64,000 bases of DNA from Actinobacillus genomosp. 2 (GTDB lineage: Bacteria; Pseudomonadota; Gammaproteobacteria; Enterobacterales; Pasteurellaceae), in assembly GCF_029773605.1 (NCBI RefSeq), contig NZ_CP103807.1, positions 744,001 through 808,000 on the forward strand, in the 5' to 3' direction. The position numbers were made by a program, and so were the translations under genes. The notes beneath the pieces were generated by a model that saw nothing but the letters and a program-made list of their open reading frames with translations, made no database searches and was not told where the DNA came from. Below are positions 29,098-41,754 of this stretch, one piece after another. Each line of letters opens with the position of its first letter. The first letter of the stretch is position 1.

Positions 29098-30252
29098 ATG
29101 AAACCACAACAACTTGCGACACAAAAATTTATTGAACATTACGGTTATCTAGCGGCTCAAACCGTTTTTGCACCAGGACGAGTTAATATTATCGGTGAAC
29201 ATACCGATTACAATGACGGTTTTGTAATGCCTTGTGCAATTAACTACGGCATGGCAGTCAGCTTTAGTAAACGTGATGATAGTATTTGGCGTGTTTATGC
29301 GATTGATATTGATAAACAAGATGAATTTGATCTTAGCCAACCAATTGAACCGTCTGAACACAAATGGGCAAATTACGTACGTGGCGTGGTGAAATATATT
29401 CAAGCCAAATGTCCTGAGTTTAAACAAGGTGCGGATTTAGCCATGACAAGTGATGTACCGATGTCTTCCGGTTTGAGTTCTTCTGCCGCATTAGAAATTT
29501 CAATCGGTAAAACCGCACAAGTATTAGGTAATTTGCCACTTAGTTTGGCGGAAATCGCTTTAATCGGACAAGAAGCTGAGAACAAATTCGTTGGTGCAAA
29601 TTGCGGCAATATGGATCAACTCACCTCGGCACTCGGACAAAAAGATCAATTAATTATGATTGATTGCCGTTCGCTAGACATTACCCCAACACCAGTTCCG
29701 CACGGTTATTCAATTGCGATTATCAACTCTAACGTAAAACACGACTTAGTGACAGGTGAATATAACAGTCGCCGTCAAGAATGTGAATTTGCTGCCAAAT
29801 TCTTTGGGGCAAAAGCATTGCGTGATGTTACGTCAGAGCAATTTATTGAGCGAGCAAGCGAATTGCAAGCAGAAAATGAACTCGCCTATAAACGTGCTAA
29901 ACATATCATTAGCGAAAATCAGCGTGTATTAGAAGCGGTTGAAGCCTTAAAAGCAAATGATATGGTCAAACTCGGTCAATTAATGGCGGGGTCGCACGAC
30001 TCTATGCGTGATGATTTTGAAATTACCATTCCGGAAATTGATTACTTAGTCGAATTGGCACAAGTGGCGATCGGTAAAAATGGCGGTTCACGTATGACCG
30101 GCGGTGGCTTCGGCGGCTGTATCGTTTGTTTAGTACCAAACGAAAAAGTGGAACATTTACGTCAAATTATTGCAGAAAATTATGAAAAACAAACCGGTAT
30201 CAAAGAAACCTTCCATCTTTGTACCGCTTGTGACGGCGTTCATCTTATTTAA
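29098..30252 (+). CDS. galK: Galactokinase
   Basis: A 384-residue GHMP-family kinase (E. coli: 382) that phosphorylates alpha-D-galactose with ATP. The galactokinase signature [17 protein letters not shown] is near residue 25, the ATP-binding loop [13 protein letters not shown] around residue 120, and the [13 protein letters not shown] motif near the C-terminus. It begins 20 bases after galT with an AGAGAAAG ribosome binding site. A hairpin separates it from galM, which could weaken but not stop read-through. Confidence 0.97.
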   Translation: MKPQQLATQKFIEHYGYLAAQTVFAPGRVNIIGEHTDYNDGFVMPCAINYGMAVSFSKRDDSIWRVYAIDIDKQDEFDLSQPIEPSEHKWANYVRGVVKYIQAKCPEFKQGADLAMTSDVPMSSGLSSSAALEISIGKTAQVLGNLPLSLAEIALIGQEAENKFVGANCGNMDQLTSALGQKDQLIMIDCRSLDITPTPVPHGYSIAIINSNVKHDLVTGEYNSRRQECEFAAKFFGAKALRDVTSEQFIERASELQAENELAYKRAKHIISENQRVLEAVEALKANDMVKLGQLMAGSHDSMRDDFEITIPEIDYLVELAQVAIGKNGGSRMTGGGFGGCIVCLVPNEKVEHLRQIIAENYEKQTGIKETFHLCTACDGVHLI

Positions 30253-30266
30253 TGATTAATTTTTCA

Positions 30267-30292
30267 GAAATCACGGAAACCTCCGTGGTTTC
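30267..30292 (+). terminator. Hairpin between galK and galM
   Basis: GAAATCACGGA (30267-30277), loop AACC, TCCGTGGTTTC (30282-30292): 11 bp with one T-G pair. The T run is poor, so mRNA stabilisation or partial attenuation inside the operon is as likely as termination. The ACGGA/TCCGT arms resemble the dispersed intergenic repeats. Confidence 0.6.
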
Positions 30293-30310
30293 TTGCTTTC
30301 GGAGCAAGTT

Positions 30311-31279
30311 ATGAAAACCTTTATCCTCGAAAACTCATTCCTCAAAATCACTCTGTCAGACTTCGGTGCATCTTGGCTTTCTTGTGTCGTAAAACATCCA
30401 AAAGGCGAACGTGAAGTGTTAGTTACCACATCTGCAGAAAATTGGCAAAATCAGACCGCTTACTTTGGAGCAACTTGTGGACGCTATGCTAATCGCATTG
30501 CCAATGCCGAATATCAACTTAATGGTAAAACCTATACTTTGGTAAAAAATGATGGTGAAAATACCTTGCACGGTGGTGTAAAAGGGGGAGATAAACAAAT
30601 TTGGCAAGCAGAGCAAATTGATCCGCAAGCGGTCAAATTCAACCGGATTTTTGCCGACGGCGAAGAAGGGTTCGGCGGTGAAGTTCATGCCTTTGTGACT
30701 TATCGTTTGCATGGAAAAGAAGTTGAAATTGCATTTAACGCAACCACCAATCAAGACACTCCACTCTGCTTTACCAATCACGCTTATTTCAATTTACTCG
30801 GTACAGGTGACGTACTTTCGCATCAATTAATGATTAATGCTGACGAATATTTACCGGTCGGTGCAGACGGTATCCTGGTTTTACCGTTTAAAGCGGTTGC
30901 TCATACCGGCTTCGATTTTTCAACGTCTAAATCGATTGGGCAAGACTTGCTGAAAGATGCCGATCAACAATTGGTAAAAGGTTATGATCACGCTTTCAAA
31001 TTAGTAAAAAATTCTTCAAAACCGACCGCTTGTTTAGCCGTTGAAGATCTTAGCCTTGAACTCAATACCTCAATGCCGGCGTTGCAATGTTATTCGGGGA
31101 ATTGGCTTAGTGGACAACCGAATCTAAGTGGCTCAACTTACCAAGATTACGCAGGCGTTGCTTTAGAACCGGAATTTTTCCCTGATTCGCCAAACCAATC
31201 TGAATTGGCAAAATTCGGCGGCATCACCAAAACGGGCGAACGCTATAAACACGATATTCGTTATACCTTCCACTTTTAA
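30311..31279 (+). CDS. galM: Galactose mutarotase (aldose 1-epimerase)
   Basis: A 322-residue enzyme that interconverts beta- and alpha-galactose, supplying the alpha form to galactokinase. Family motifs are GATCGRYANRIANA near residue 55, the catalytic His region CFTNHAYFNL, and the catalytic Glu in VALEPEFFPDSPN. It is shorter than E. coli GalM (346). The frame is open from a TTG at 30293, but that would lie in the upstream hairpin tail; ATG 30311 has GGAG six bases upstream. It is the third gene of the gal operon, with lacZ 24 bases downstream. Confidence 0.93.
   Translation: MKTFILENSFLKITLSDFGASWLSCVVKHPKGEREVLVTTSAENWQNQTAYFGATCGRYANRIANAEYQLNGKTYTLVKNDGENTLHGGVKGGDKQIWQAEQIDPQAVKFNRIFADGEEGFGGEVHAFVTYRLHGKEVEIAFNATTNQDTPLCFTNHAYFNLLGTGDVLSHQLMINADEYLPVGADGILVLPFKAVAHTGFDFSTSKSIGQDLLKDADQQLVKGYDHAFKLVKNSSKPTACLAVEDLSLELNTSMPALQCYSGNWLSGQPNLSGSTYQDYAGVALEPEFFPDSPNQSELAKFGGITKTGERYKHDIRYTFHF
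31025..31033 (-). repeat. Uptake signal sequence core (Apl type)
   Basis: Exact core on the minus strand, inside galM. Confidence 0.65.
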
Positions 31280-34309
<3,030 letters not shown>

Positions 34310-34327
34310 TTTATGTAAATGAATGAT

Positions 34328-34354
34328 GTAGGGGTGAACTCTGTTCGCCCCTAC
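34328..34354 (+). terminator. Hairpin after lacZ
   Basis: GTAGGGGTGAAC (34328-34339), loop TCT, GTTCGCCCCTAC (34343-34354): 12 bp with one T-G pair. Probably ends the gal operon, although the following T run is weak. Confidence 0.65.
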
Positions 34355-34417
34355 AAATAAACTTTTGTGCAACTGCAGCATAATGCCGCTTTTTACAGCT
34401 CCTACCACTTGTTTTCT

Positions 34418-34450
34418 TTTCTGTGTTCCCCGTGTATTCCGTGGTGATTA
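34418..34450 (-). repeat. Dispersed intergenic repeat (copy 2)
   Basis: Read on the minus strand it gives TAATCACCACGGAATACACG followed by GGGAACACAGAAAA, nearly the same as the copy between nrdA and nrdB (21791-21822). It lies between lacZ and ycjF. Confidence 0.5.
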
Positions 34451-34471
34451 AAACAGCACACCATAGAATAT

Positions 34472-35518
34472 CTATATTTTTTCACTCACCTTTTCTTCAG
34501 CTTTTGCAAAAATTGTGTTTTTAACCGAAGTTAATAATTGTTGGCGAATGGCAGAAAGTTTTGGCTTTTCGCCCGATTGAAACGCAACAGGACGACAAAA
34601 TTCCATCGCTTTAATGCCTAATCTTGCCGTAAGTAAGCCGACACCAATGCCCTGTGCGGCTCGTAACGAAAGTTTAGCGGTTAGATTCTGCGAGAAAAAC
34701 TCCATACCGACATCGCTCACCACTTCGGTTGCTCCGGCAAACACCATATTGGTTAAGACCATTTTGAATAATTTCAAACGGCTGAAATAGCCTAATTGCA
34801 TACCGTAGGTTTTGCTAATTTTATTGACTAACGCAATATTTCGCCAAGCGACCATCAACATATCCACCACAGCTAACGGGCTAACCGCTACGATAATTGC
34901 ATTCTCAGTCGCACTTTTTGAAATCATTCTTTTCACTTGCTTATCAAGCGGAGTGAGCACTGTTTCACTAAATAGATAAAGCACTTCTTTTGCATTGTAA
35001 GCCTCATTTAATTGGCTTTGCCAACGCTGTTGCGAATGTTGCACGCTTGGCACATTTTTTAAATTTGCCACAACTTCATTGCAAAAATTTACCGCTTTTT
35101 CACCGCTTGTCGTTGAGAGTTCTTCTAAAAGTAATTGTTCGCTTACTTGCTGTTGTTGCTGATGATGACGTAAAAAAACTAACTTCCGCCATTCACCGAT
35201 AATCGCAACCACGCCGGTTAAACTGATTAAGGCGAACACAATAGCAAAAGCAAAATAAATCCATTGACGTGCTTGGAAGGTATCGATCAACCATTGTACG
35301 CTTTGTGCAATCACTGCAATGCTAAACAATCCTAACGCAAACAGTAATACTCTTACCCAAAAACGTGACGGTTTTAGGCTTTCTTCAACAATTAATTCCG
35401 CTTCAACTTCTTGATATTCCTCTTCAATTTGAATATCTTCCGAAGCCTCAAACTCCTGTTTCGCCACAAATTGCTGTTCTGTTGTGACTTCTTGCTCACT
35501 AAATATTTGTTTTTTCAT
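34472..35518 (-). CDS. ycjF: YcjF-type inner membrane protein (TIGR01620/DUF697)
   Basis: A 348-residue protein similar in plan to E. coli YcjF (353). After an acidic, Glu-rich cytoplasmic N-terminus (about 55 residues), two membrane helices are visible (about 58-80 and 88-112), then a helical region with KMISKSATENAIIVAVSPLAVVDMLMVAWRN-like DUF697 content, given here only as family evidence. The role is unknown; in E. coli ycjF lies beside ycjX, a GTPase-like envelope-stress gene, but ycjX is not adjacent here. It may be co-transcribed with dusC, which ends 85 bases upstream, although a dispersed repeat lies between. Confidence 0.8.
   Translation of the reverse strand: MKKQIFSEQEVTTEQQFVAKQEFEASEDIQIEEEYQEVEAELIVEESLKPSRFWVRVLLFALGLFSIAVIAQSVQWLIDTFQARQWIYFAFAIVFALISLTGVVAIIGEWRKLVFLRHHQQQQQVSEQLLLEELSTTSGEKAVNFCNEVVANLKNVPSVQHSQQRWQSQLNEAYNAKEVLYLFSETVLTPLDKQVKRMISKSATENAIIVAVSPLAVVDMLMVAWRNIALVNKISKTYGMQLGYFSRLKLFKMVLTNMVFAGATEVVSDVGMEFFSQNLTAKLSLRAAQGIGVGLLTARLGIKAMEFCRPVAFQSGEKPKLSAIRQQLLTSVKNTIFAKAEEKVSEKI
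35102..35110 (-). repeat. Uptake signal sequence core (Apl type)
   Basis: Exact core on the minus strand, inside ycjF. Confidence 0.6.
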
Positions 35519-35534
35519 TGTTTTCTCTTTATAA

Positions 35535-35592
35535 ATTAACCACTGAATACACTCATAGCCTTTTTCCGTGTATTCTGTGTTTTCCGTGGTTA
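35535..35592. repeat. Dispersed intergenic repeat (copy 3), palindromic
   Basis: TTAACCAC and GAATACAC on the left pair with GTGTATTC and GTGGTTAA on the right, giving a long imperfect hairpin between dusC and ycjF. The words match copies 1 and 2, suggesting the other copies are half elements. Confidence 0.5.
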
Positions 35593-35603
35593 AAACCCTA
35601 TTG

Positions 35604-36557
35604 TTAAATCTCTTGATTTACCGCTCGTTCAATATGTGCTTTTAGACCGTTATAGCCGTGTTCTGTTTTAAGTATTTGGAACAAATCTTTAGCTTCCGGA
35701 TATTCTTTATCTAAATAATGTAGCCATTGCTTGATACGTGCAACATGATAAAAGCCCGAGTCATGCTCATTTTCCAGATTTACATATTGAAACAGTAATT
35801 GCAGTACCTCGTTCCATGCCATTTTAGGCTGATTAAATTTCACCACTCGGCTGAGGTTCGGCGTGTTTAATGCACCTCGCCCAATCATAAGGCTCGAACA
35901 ATCGGTCATATTTTGGCAATTTTTTGCCGATTCAAAATCCCAAATTTCACCATTGGCGATCACCGGAATCGAAAGACGTTTTTGAATTTCGCCGATTGCC
36001 TGCCAATTAATTCGTTCCGCTCGATAGCCGTCTTGTTTGGTACGACCGTGTACGGTAATTTCATTTGCACCACCTTGTGCCACCGCATCGGCAATTTCAA
36101 AGCATTGATCTGCCGAATCCCAGCCCAAACGTACTTTTACCGAAACGATCTGATCCTGTGGAACAGCTTCTCGCATTGCTTTGGTTGCACGATAAATCAA
36201 ATCCGGATCTTTTAGCAATGATGCACCACCATTACTGCCATTTACCGTTTTAGACGGACAACCGCAATTCAAATCCACCCCGTGCGATCCCAACTCTATC
36301 GCCAACTGAGCATTTTCTGCCAACCATTGTGGATGTTGTCCTAATAACTGCACTCGCACAGGCGTATCAGAATCGGTTAAACCGCCTTGCAACAATTCAG
36401 GTGCAAGGCGATAAAATGCTTTCTTCGGCAATTTTTGATCCACCACTCGCACAAATTCGGAAATACAGAGATCGTAATCATTTACTGCCGTCAGTAATTT
36501 GCGAACAAAAGGATCTAATACGCCTTGCATCGGTGCTAAAATAACTTTAGGTATCAT
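35604..36557 (-). CDS. dusC: tRNA-dihydrouridine(16) synthase
   Basis: A 317-residue flavoenzyme of the Dus family that reduces uridine 16 in tRNA using NADPH (E. coli DusC: 315). DusC-specific identity is high: [29 protein letters not shown] with the catalytic Cys, [23 protein letters not shown], and the FMN-binding [15 protein letters not shown] use ATG 36555-36557, giving [12 protein letters not shown]; an in-frame TTG two codons earlier is the alternative. An uptake-signal hairpin lies just upstream, separating it from djlA. Confidence 0.95.
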   Translation of the reverse strand: MIPKVILAPMQGVLDPFVRKLLTAVNDYDLCISEFVRVVDQKLPKKAFYRLAPELLQGGLTDSDTPVRVQLLGQHPQWLAENAQLAIELGSHGVDLNCGCPSKTVNGSNGGASLLKDPDLIYRATKAMREAVPQDQIVSVKVRLGWDSADQCFEIADAVAQGGANEITVHGRTKQDGYRAERINWQAIGEIQKRLSIPVIANGEIWDFESAKNCQNMTDCSSLMIGRGALNTPNLSRVVKFNQPKMAWNEVLQLLFQYVNLENEHDSGFYHVARIKQWLHYLDKEYPEAKDLFQILKTEHGYNGLKAHIERAVNQEI

Positions 36558-36590
36558 ATTCAATTATTTTACTTATTTGATTTAAAAAGA

Positions 36591-36633
36591 AAGCGGTCAA
36601 TTTTTGCAAAAATTTTACCAAAAATGACCGCTT
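36591..36633 (-). terminator. djlA terminator built from inverted uptake-signal-like arms
   Basis: AAGCGGTCA (36591-36599) pairs with TGACCGCTT (36625-36633), extended by ATTTTT/AAAAAT with one bulged base. It lies just after djlA and before dusC. Confidence 0.65.
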
Positions 36634-36645
36634 ATAACCCTACAC

Positions 36646-37509
36646 TTATTTCCAACCTTTCGTCTTGCAAATCAAATCGTAAGCCGCTTGAATTTGTTGA
36701 GCTTTCTCTTTCGCTAATTCCATCATCTCATCCGGTAAACCTTTTGCTGCCAGCTTATCCGGATGATGCTCGTTCATTAATTTACGATACGCGCGTTTAA
36801 CCGTATTTTGCTCATCATTTTCCGTGACACCTAATACCGTATAAGCATCTTTTACATTTGGACCACTTGGACGATATCCGCCATAATTTCCTTGTGATTG
36901 ATGATATGATCCGCTTTGCTGTTGGTATTGCTCTTGATAAAAACCGCCAGAACGGAACTGCTGGGCAGCCATTACCATCGCAATCATCTGCTCAAATTGG
37001 AAACGATTCATTCCCATGGTTTCCGCAATAGTAAATAGAATCTGCTGCTCATTAGAATCCAACTGTCCATCCTGCAATGCAGCCTGCATTTGTACTTCAA
37101 CAAAGAAACGCAATAAATCAGCACGTTGCCCACAAGCCTCCCTAAACTCTTGAATCACCGTGCGTAATGGGAAATCAGCTTCTTTACCCAAAGTAAATGC
37201 TTGTTGAGCTAATTGTTTCGCCTTTTCATCTAATTTTAGACGCGCCATAAGCTGGCGAGCTAAATGAATATCATCTTCCGTCACTCGACCTTTAGCCTTA
37301 GCAATATGCCCTAATACGGCAAACGTAGTTTGAGTAAATAATGACTGACGAGTCAAATTTTTACCAAAAACAGATGATCTTACAGAACCTAATTCATATA
37401 ATTTTTTATCTGCTAAATGTCCGATAAATACGCCGAGTAGACCACCAAAAATACCACCGAATAATTTATAGCCAATAAAAAAACCAATAATCTTTCCAAT
37501 AAATTGCAT
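36646..37509 (-). CDS. djlA: Co-chaperone DjlA
   Basis: A 287-residue membrane-anchored J-domain protein (E. coli: 271). An N-terminal membrane helix with many glycines (about residues 5-32) is the dimerising anchor. A TerB-like helical domain follows, then a Gln/Tyr/Gly-rich linker near residues 190-215. The C-terminal J domain has the HPD motif (NEHHPDKLAAKG) needed to stimulate DnaK. The domain order is that of DjlA, which is linked to envelope stress and capsule control in E. coli. The ribosome binding site AGAGGGA precedes the ATG. Confidence 0.94.
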   Translation of the reverse strand: MQFIGKIIGFFIGYKLFGGIFGGLLGVFIGHLADKKLYELGSVRSSVFGKNLTRQSLFTQTTFAVLGHIAKAKGRVTEDDIHLARQLMARLKLDEKAKQLAQQAFTLGKEADFPLRTVIQEFREACGQRADLLRFFVEVQMQAALQDGQLDSNEQQILFTIAETMGMNRFQFEQMIAMVMAAQQFRSGGFYQEQYQQQSGSYHQSQGNYGGYRPSGPNVKDAYTVLGVTENDEQNTVKRAYRKLMNEHHPDKLAAKGLPDEMMELAKEKAQQIQAAYDLICKTKGWK

Positions 37510-37584
37510 ATAATCCCTCTTTCCTATTCATAAGAATATGCACTAAAACTTACGATATTCTAGCTTAAAAAGCTGAAAAAATAA

Positions 37585-38469
37585 TTAAATCTTTCTATTT
37601 GTTCGTGTAAACATAAACATCAGTAAACCTGAAACAAAAACGATCAAATAACCTAAAATACTCCAACTATCTGGAAATTGCCCAAATACTACTGCACCAA
37701 GTAACGCACTAAAAAGAACCGATGAATAACTATAAATCGAAATATCTTTCGCTGCTGCATATTTATAAGCTAATGTCACAGAAAACTGCCCGACTGTTGC
37801 AGCAATTCCTGATAATAATAAATAACTGAGTTGAATCACATTTATGGGGACAAAATCTAAAAAAACAAAGGGGAATAAGACAATTGTCGAAAATGCGGAA
37901 AAGAAAAAAACAATCGTATTTGAGCTTTCAGGTCTCGCTTTCTGTCCAAGAATACGTAAACAAAGATAGGCTAATGCAGCAAAAACCGCACCGATTATTC
38001 CAATAAAATACGGAAAAAAATGAAGATCAAAGGTAGGCTTAATAATAAACAAAGCCCCAAAAAATGCGAGCAGACATAGCCCTAATTGCATTAATGAGGC
38101 TTTTTCCTTCAAAAAAAGGGCGGAAAAAACAATGAGTATAAACGAAGTGAGCTTACCGATCATATCAACATCACTTAATACTAAATGGTCAATAATATAC
38201 ACACCACATAATATGCCAAGTAATCCTGTGATAGAACGTAATAGCAATATGCTTCTATTTTCTTTTCTACCTAAAAATAACTGCTTATTTCGCAAAATGA
38301 TATAACCACTAATTAATGCTGTTATGGCATTGCGAAAAATCGCTTTCTCCGCTAAAGGCAATTCGCCTGCCAAACGCATAAAAAGAGCCATCAGAGAAAA
38401 GCCTAAAGCAGATAATAAAATACAAATAATTCCCTTCATTAACGGGGAAATATGATTCCAAAAAGTCAT
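37585..38469 (-). CDS. EamA/DMT-family transporter
   Basis: A protein of about 294 residues with ten predicted membrane helices in two EamA repeats, typical of the drug/metabolite transporter superfamily. The substrate is unknown. The frame is open from a TTG at 38511, but that stretch is an uptake-signal-like sequence, so I prefer ATG 38467-38469 (MTFWNHISPLMKG). No clear ribosome binding site is present for either. It lies between pal and djlA, where E. coli has cpoB after pal; the pal terminator separates it from the tol genes. Confidence 0.8.
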   Translation of the reverse strand: MTFWNHISPLMKGIICILLSALGFSLMALFMRLAGELPLAEKAIFRNAITALISGYIILRNKQLFLGRKENRSILLLRSITGLLGILCGVYIIDHLVLSDVDMIGKLTSFILIVFSALFLKEKASLMQLGLCLLAFFGALFIIKPTFDLHFFPYFIGIIGAVFAALAYLCLRILGQKARPESSNTIVFFFSAFSTIVLFPFVFLDFVPINVIQLSYLLLSGIAATVGQFSVTLAYKYAAAKDISIYSYSSVLFSALLGAVVFGQFPDSWSILGYLIVFVSGLLMFMFTRTNRKI

Positions 38470-38514
38470 AATTAGTTTTGCAAAAACATAAAAAAATTTA
38501 ACCGCTTGCAAATA

Positions 38515-38544
38515 AATAAAGCCCTGAACAATCAGGGCTTTATT
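38515..38544 (-). terminator. Terminator of the tol-pal operon
   Basis: AATAAAGCCCTGA (38515-38527), loop ACAA, TCAGGGCTTTATT (38532-38544): a perfect 13-bp stem after pal. Confidence 0.9.
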
Positions 38545-38569
38545 TGTCTATTCAGTAACTAAATACAAA

Positions 38570-39040
38570 TTAGTATTCTAATACTGCACGACGGTTTTTC
38601 GCGTAGTCAGATTCAGAATGACCTAACACTGCTGGTTTTTCTTCACCGTAAGAAACAGTTGAAACTTGGTTAGCACCTTTAGTTGCTAAGTAGTTTTTAA
38701 CTGCATCTGCACGACGTTGGCCTAATGCGATGTTGTACTCTGGAGTACCACGTTCGTCAGCGTGACCAGCAACGGTTACTTTACCGTTTGAAGATGTTAA
38801 ATATGCAGCGTGTGCATCTAAAAGTTGTTGATATTCGCCTTCAACTGCATAGCTATCGAAACCGAAGTACACAGTGTTGTAACGAGTTTGTAAATCTTGT
38901 GCTGACATGCCGCCAAATTGACCTGCTGCTGCGCCATTTGCACCATTTGCGTTAGCGTTTGCATTGTCTGATGAGCTGCTGCAAGCCGCTAATACGAAAG
39001 CTGGTGCCGCGATCATTAACACTTTAGCTAGTTTTTTCAT
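38570..39040 (-). CDS. pal: Peptidoglycan-associated lipoprotein Pal
   Basis: A 156-residue outer-membrane lipoprotein. The signal peptide ends in the lipobox VLAAC with C20 as the lipidated residue. A short Asn/Ala/Gly-rich linker leads to an OmpA-like peptidoglycan-binding domain ([33 protein letters not shown]). It tethers the outer membrane to the cell wall and binds TolB. It is the homologue of the Haemophilus P6 and A. pleuropneumoniae PalA antigens. It is the last gene of tolQ-tolR-tolA-tolB-pal. Confidence 0.97.
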   Translation of the reverse strand: MKKLAKVLMIAAPAFVLAACSSSSDNANANANGANGAAAGQFGGMSAQDLQTRYNTVYFGFDSYAVEGEYQQLLDAHAAYLTSSNGKVTVAGHADERGTPEYNIALGQRRADAVKNYLATKGANQVSTVSYGEEKPAVLGHSESDYAKNRRAVLEY

Positions 39041-39066
39041 TTGTTGCTCCTAAAAAGAATTTTATT

Positions 39067-40347
39067 TTATTTTGTCAAATACGGTGACCAAGCAGGGAAT
39101 TTAAATTGACCACCTGCTCCCGGCAAGTTAGCTTTAAAACGGCCATCTGCGGACACCAATTGTAGCACTTTACTCGTACCTTTGGTAGAGCTATAAATAA
39201 CCATAATACCATTTGGTGAAATGCTCGGACTTTCGTCTAAAAACGTTGAACTCAATACTTCTGTGCCACCTGAAGCGAGATCACGTTTCACAACTTTATC
39301 ACCGGCAATCATGATTAAATTCTTACCATCAGATGATACTTTAGCATTATAACTACCGCTACCGCCCATTGGGCTAACACCACCACCTGATGAACTCATT
39401 CTATATACTTGCGGAGAACCTGCACGGTCTGATGTGAAGTAAATTGTGCTTCCATCAGGAGACCAACTTGGCTCTGTATTATTACCTGCATTTGCAGTTA
39501 GTTTTGATGGAGAACCACCGCCAGCACCCACAACATAAATATTTAACTCACCGTCTTGGTTTGAAGCAAATGCAATACGCGAGCCGTCCGGAGAAAATGC
39601 AGGTGCGCCATTATGACCTTTTAATGCCGCAACCACTCGACGAGAACCTGAACGAAGATCATGTACAACTACTTGAGCCTTTTTATTCTCAAAAGTTACA
39701 TACGCTAATTTACCACCTTCAGGTGACCATTCCGGCGACATTAATGGCTCTTTACTTTTTGCTACAGTAAATGCATTATAACCATCATAATCTGAAACTC
39801 TTAATTCATATGATGATACACCACGTTGTACCACATAAGCAATTTTTGTTCTAAAAGCACCTCGAATTTGAGTGATTTTCTCAAATACTTGGTCACTTAC
39901 CGTATGTGCGCCTTGACGAATTTGAGCGGCCGGCACATTAAATGAACCTTGAGCTAATACAGCAGCCGGATTACTTAATGTATCAACTAGCTGATAAGCA
40001 ACATTATAACCACCACCAGTCGGCGTCACTTGGCCCACAACAATTGTATCAACGCCAATATCAGTCCATTGCTGAGAATTTACCTCTGCTGCAGAACCTG
40101 GTTGAGCAGGTAATTTTGCTCTTTCTACCGGTGTAAATTTACCACTATTACGTAAATCGTCAGCAACAATTTGTCCTACATCCGCAGGCACTCCACCATT
40201 AGCTTTAAACGGCACAACAGCAATAGGTTGAGCCATACTAACACCTTCATCAACTGAAATAACAACATCAGAATCAGCCAATGCAAAATGACTAAAAGCT
40301 AATGTAAATACACCAATTATACTCGTTAAACGAGATTTTAATTTCAT
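39067..40347 (-). CDS. tolB: Tol-Pal system protein TolB
   Basis: A 426-residue periplasmic protein (E. coli: 430). A signal peptide covers about the first 24 residues, cut after FALA. An N-terminal domain that contacts TolA is followed by a C-terminal six-bladed beta-propeller; [26 protein letters not shown] and [16 protein letters not shown] are successive blade repeats. It shuttles between TolA and Pal during outer-membrane constriction at division. Gene order and a 26-base gap to pal support one operon. Confidence 0.97.
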   Translation of the reverse strand: MKLKSRLTSIIGVFTLAFSHFALADSDVVISVDEGVSMAQPIAVVPFKANGGVPADVGQIVADDLRNSGKFTPVERAKLPAQPGSAAEVNSQQWTDIGVDTIVVGQVTPTGGGYNVAYQLVDTLSNPAAVLAQGSFNVPAAQIRQGAHTVSDQVFEKITQIRGAFRTKIAYVVQRGVSSYELRVSDYDGYNAFTVAKSKEPLMSPEWSPEGGKLAYVTFENKKAQVVVHDLRSGSRRVVAALKGHNGAPAFSPDGSRIAFASNQDGELNIYVVGAGGGSPSKLTANAGNNTEPSWSPDGSTIYFTSDRAGSPQVYRMSSSGGGVSPMGGSGSYNAKVSSDGKNLIMIAGDKVVKRDLASGGTEVLSSTFLDESPSISPNGIMVIYSSTKGTSKVLQLVSADGRFKANLPGAGGQFKFPAWSPYLTK

Positions 40348-40364
40348 CTTAAACCTCTAGGTTA

Positions 40365-41732
40365 TTATAGAACTTTCAAACCAAACTTAATAATCGGAGA
40401 TTTATATTTGTTATAAGTCTCCTCATTTGGTGCTCTTGGAACATTTCTTGCAGAAGTAACTGCAGTTACCGCTGCTCGACAAATATCATCAGGACCAGAT
40501 AATACTTGATGATTTGTAATGTTACCGGCCGGATCAATAAAGATCTTCACTTGACATTCACGTCCACTAAAAGTCGGATCTACACGGTAAGTACGGGCTA
40601 ATTTTTTCTTAATTAACTGAGCATACCCCGTATCAGCAACACCTTTCCCGTTTCCGATACCTTTGCCATTACCGTTTCCTTGTGAACCAGCAGAGTTTTT
40701 ATTGCCTCCGCCACTCATACCACCACCAATATCGCCACCACTAAGGAAGTCATCTAAAGCTTTATTATTTTTTGCTTGCTGAGCCGCTTTTGCCTTAGCA
40801 TCCGCTGCTGCTTTAGCCTTAGCTTCTGCTGCCACTTTTGCTTTAGCTTCCGCATCTGCTTTGGCTTTAGCCTCTGCTGCCGCTTTTGCTTTAGCTTCCG
40901 CATCTGCTTTGGCTTTAGCCTCTGCTGCCGCTTTTGCTTTAGCTTCCGCAGCTGCTTTAGCCTTAGCCTCGGCTACCGCTTTTTCTTTAGCTTCCTCTGC
41001 AGCTTTAGCCTTAGCCTCTGCTACCGCTTTTGCTTTAGCTTCCTCTGCAGCTTTAGCCTTAGCTTCTGCTTTTTTCTGCTGCTCTTCTAATTTCTTCTGT
41101 TGTTCAGCTTTCTGAGCTTCTTTAGCCTTACGCTCTTCTTCAGCTTGCTTCGCAGCTGCTTCTAAATTTTTCGCTTCAGCCTCAGCTCTCAAACGCGCAG
41201 CTTCTGCTGCATTTTTACGCGTGGCTTCTTCAAGTTGCTCTTTTTTTAATTGTTCCTGCTTTAATTGCTCTTTCTTAAGCTGTTCTTGTTTCGCAAGTTC
41301 AAGTTTCTTCTGCTCTTCAAGTTTTTGTCGTTGCTGCTCTTTGCGTTGCTCTTCTTGTTGTTTCTTTTCTTCAATCATAGCAATACGCTGTTGCTCTAAC
41401 GCTCGTTCTTTTGCCTTTTCTACAGCAATATCTTCGGGCGTTGACGGCTCTTCTGGCTCTTCTTCCTCAGGTTTTGGTTCTTCTTTCTCCTCTACCTTTG
41501 GTTTAGCACTGCCTTTTTTATCGGATTTTAAACGACCATACTCAGCAGCAACCTGCCCTGTATCAACCATTACGGCTTCAAACTCTTCTCCACTACCACC
41601 GTTACCGCCGGCAGATTCTTCTAGAGTTGTTTTAGTAAAAAGCGAACCGAGTAGAAGCAATCCGATTAACAATGCATGTAATAGGATTGAAACTATAACA
41701 GCCAGTTCCAATCTGTCGTTTTTAGCTCTCAC
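40365..41732 (-). CDS. tolA: Tol-Pal system protein TolA
   Basis: A 455-residue inner-membrane protein that spans the periplasm, longer than E. coli TolA (421). One membrane helix (about residues 10-32) is followed by a Pro/Glu-rich part, then a long Gln/Lys/Ala-rich coiled coil from about residue 100 to 320, and a C-terminal globular domain (RVDPTFSGRECQVKIFID). The coiled coil is coded in part by 48-base tandem repeats (40837-40932), so its length may vary between strains. It carries the energy of TolQR to TolB and Pal. Confidence 0.96.
   Translation of the reverse strand: MRAKNDRLELAVIVSILLHALLIGLLLLGSLFTKTTLEESAGGNGGSGEEFEAVMVDTGQVAAEYGRLKSDKKGSAKPKVEEKEEPKPEEEEPEEPSTPEDIAVEKAKERALEQQRIAMIEEKKQQEEQRKEQQRQKLEEQKKLELAKQEQLKKEQLKQEQLKKEQLEEATRKNAAEAARLRAEAEAKNLEAAAKQAEEERKAKEAQKAEQQKKLEEQQKKAEAKAKAAEEAKAKAVAEAKAKAAEEAKEKAVAEAKAKAAAEAKAKAAAEAKAKADAEAKAKAAAEAKAKADAEAKAKVAAEAKAKAAADAKAKAAQQAKNNKALDDFLSGGDIGGGMSGGGNKNSAGSQGNGNGKGIGNGKGVADTGYAQLIKKKLARTYRVDPTFSGRECQVKIFIDPAGNITNHQVLSGPDDICRAAVTAVTSARNVPRAPNEETYNKYKSPIIKFGLKVL
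40837..40932 (-). repeat. 48-base tandem repeat in tolA
   Basis: Two perfect direct copies of a 48-base unit (40837-40884, 40885-40932), followed by a third that is only partly conserved. Each unit codes for 16 residues of the AEAKAKA type in the TolA stalk. The multiple of three keeps the frame if copies are gained or lost. Confidence 0.85.
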
Positions 41733-41754
41733 ACGTTATCCTTGCTTTATTATT

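Noticed and set aside
38470..38511. TTG start of the EamA transporter at 38511
   Set aside because: The first 14 codons are an uptake-signal-like sequence next to the pal terminator; the ATG at 38469 is more natural.
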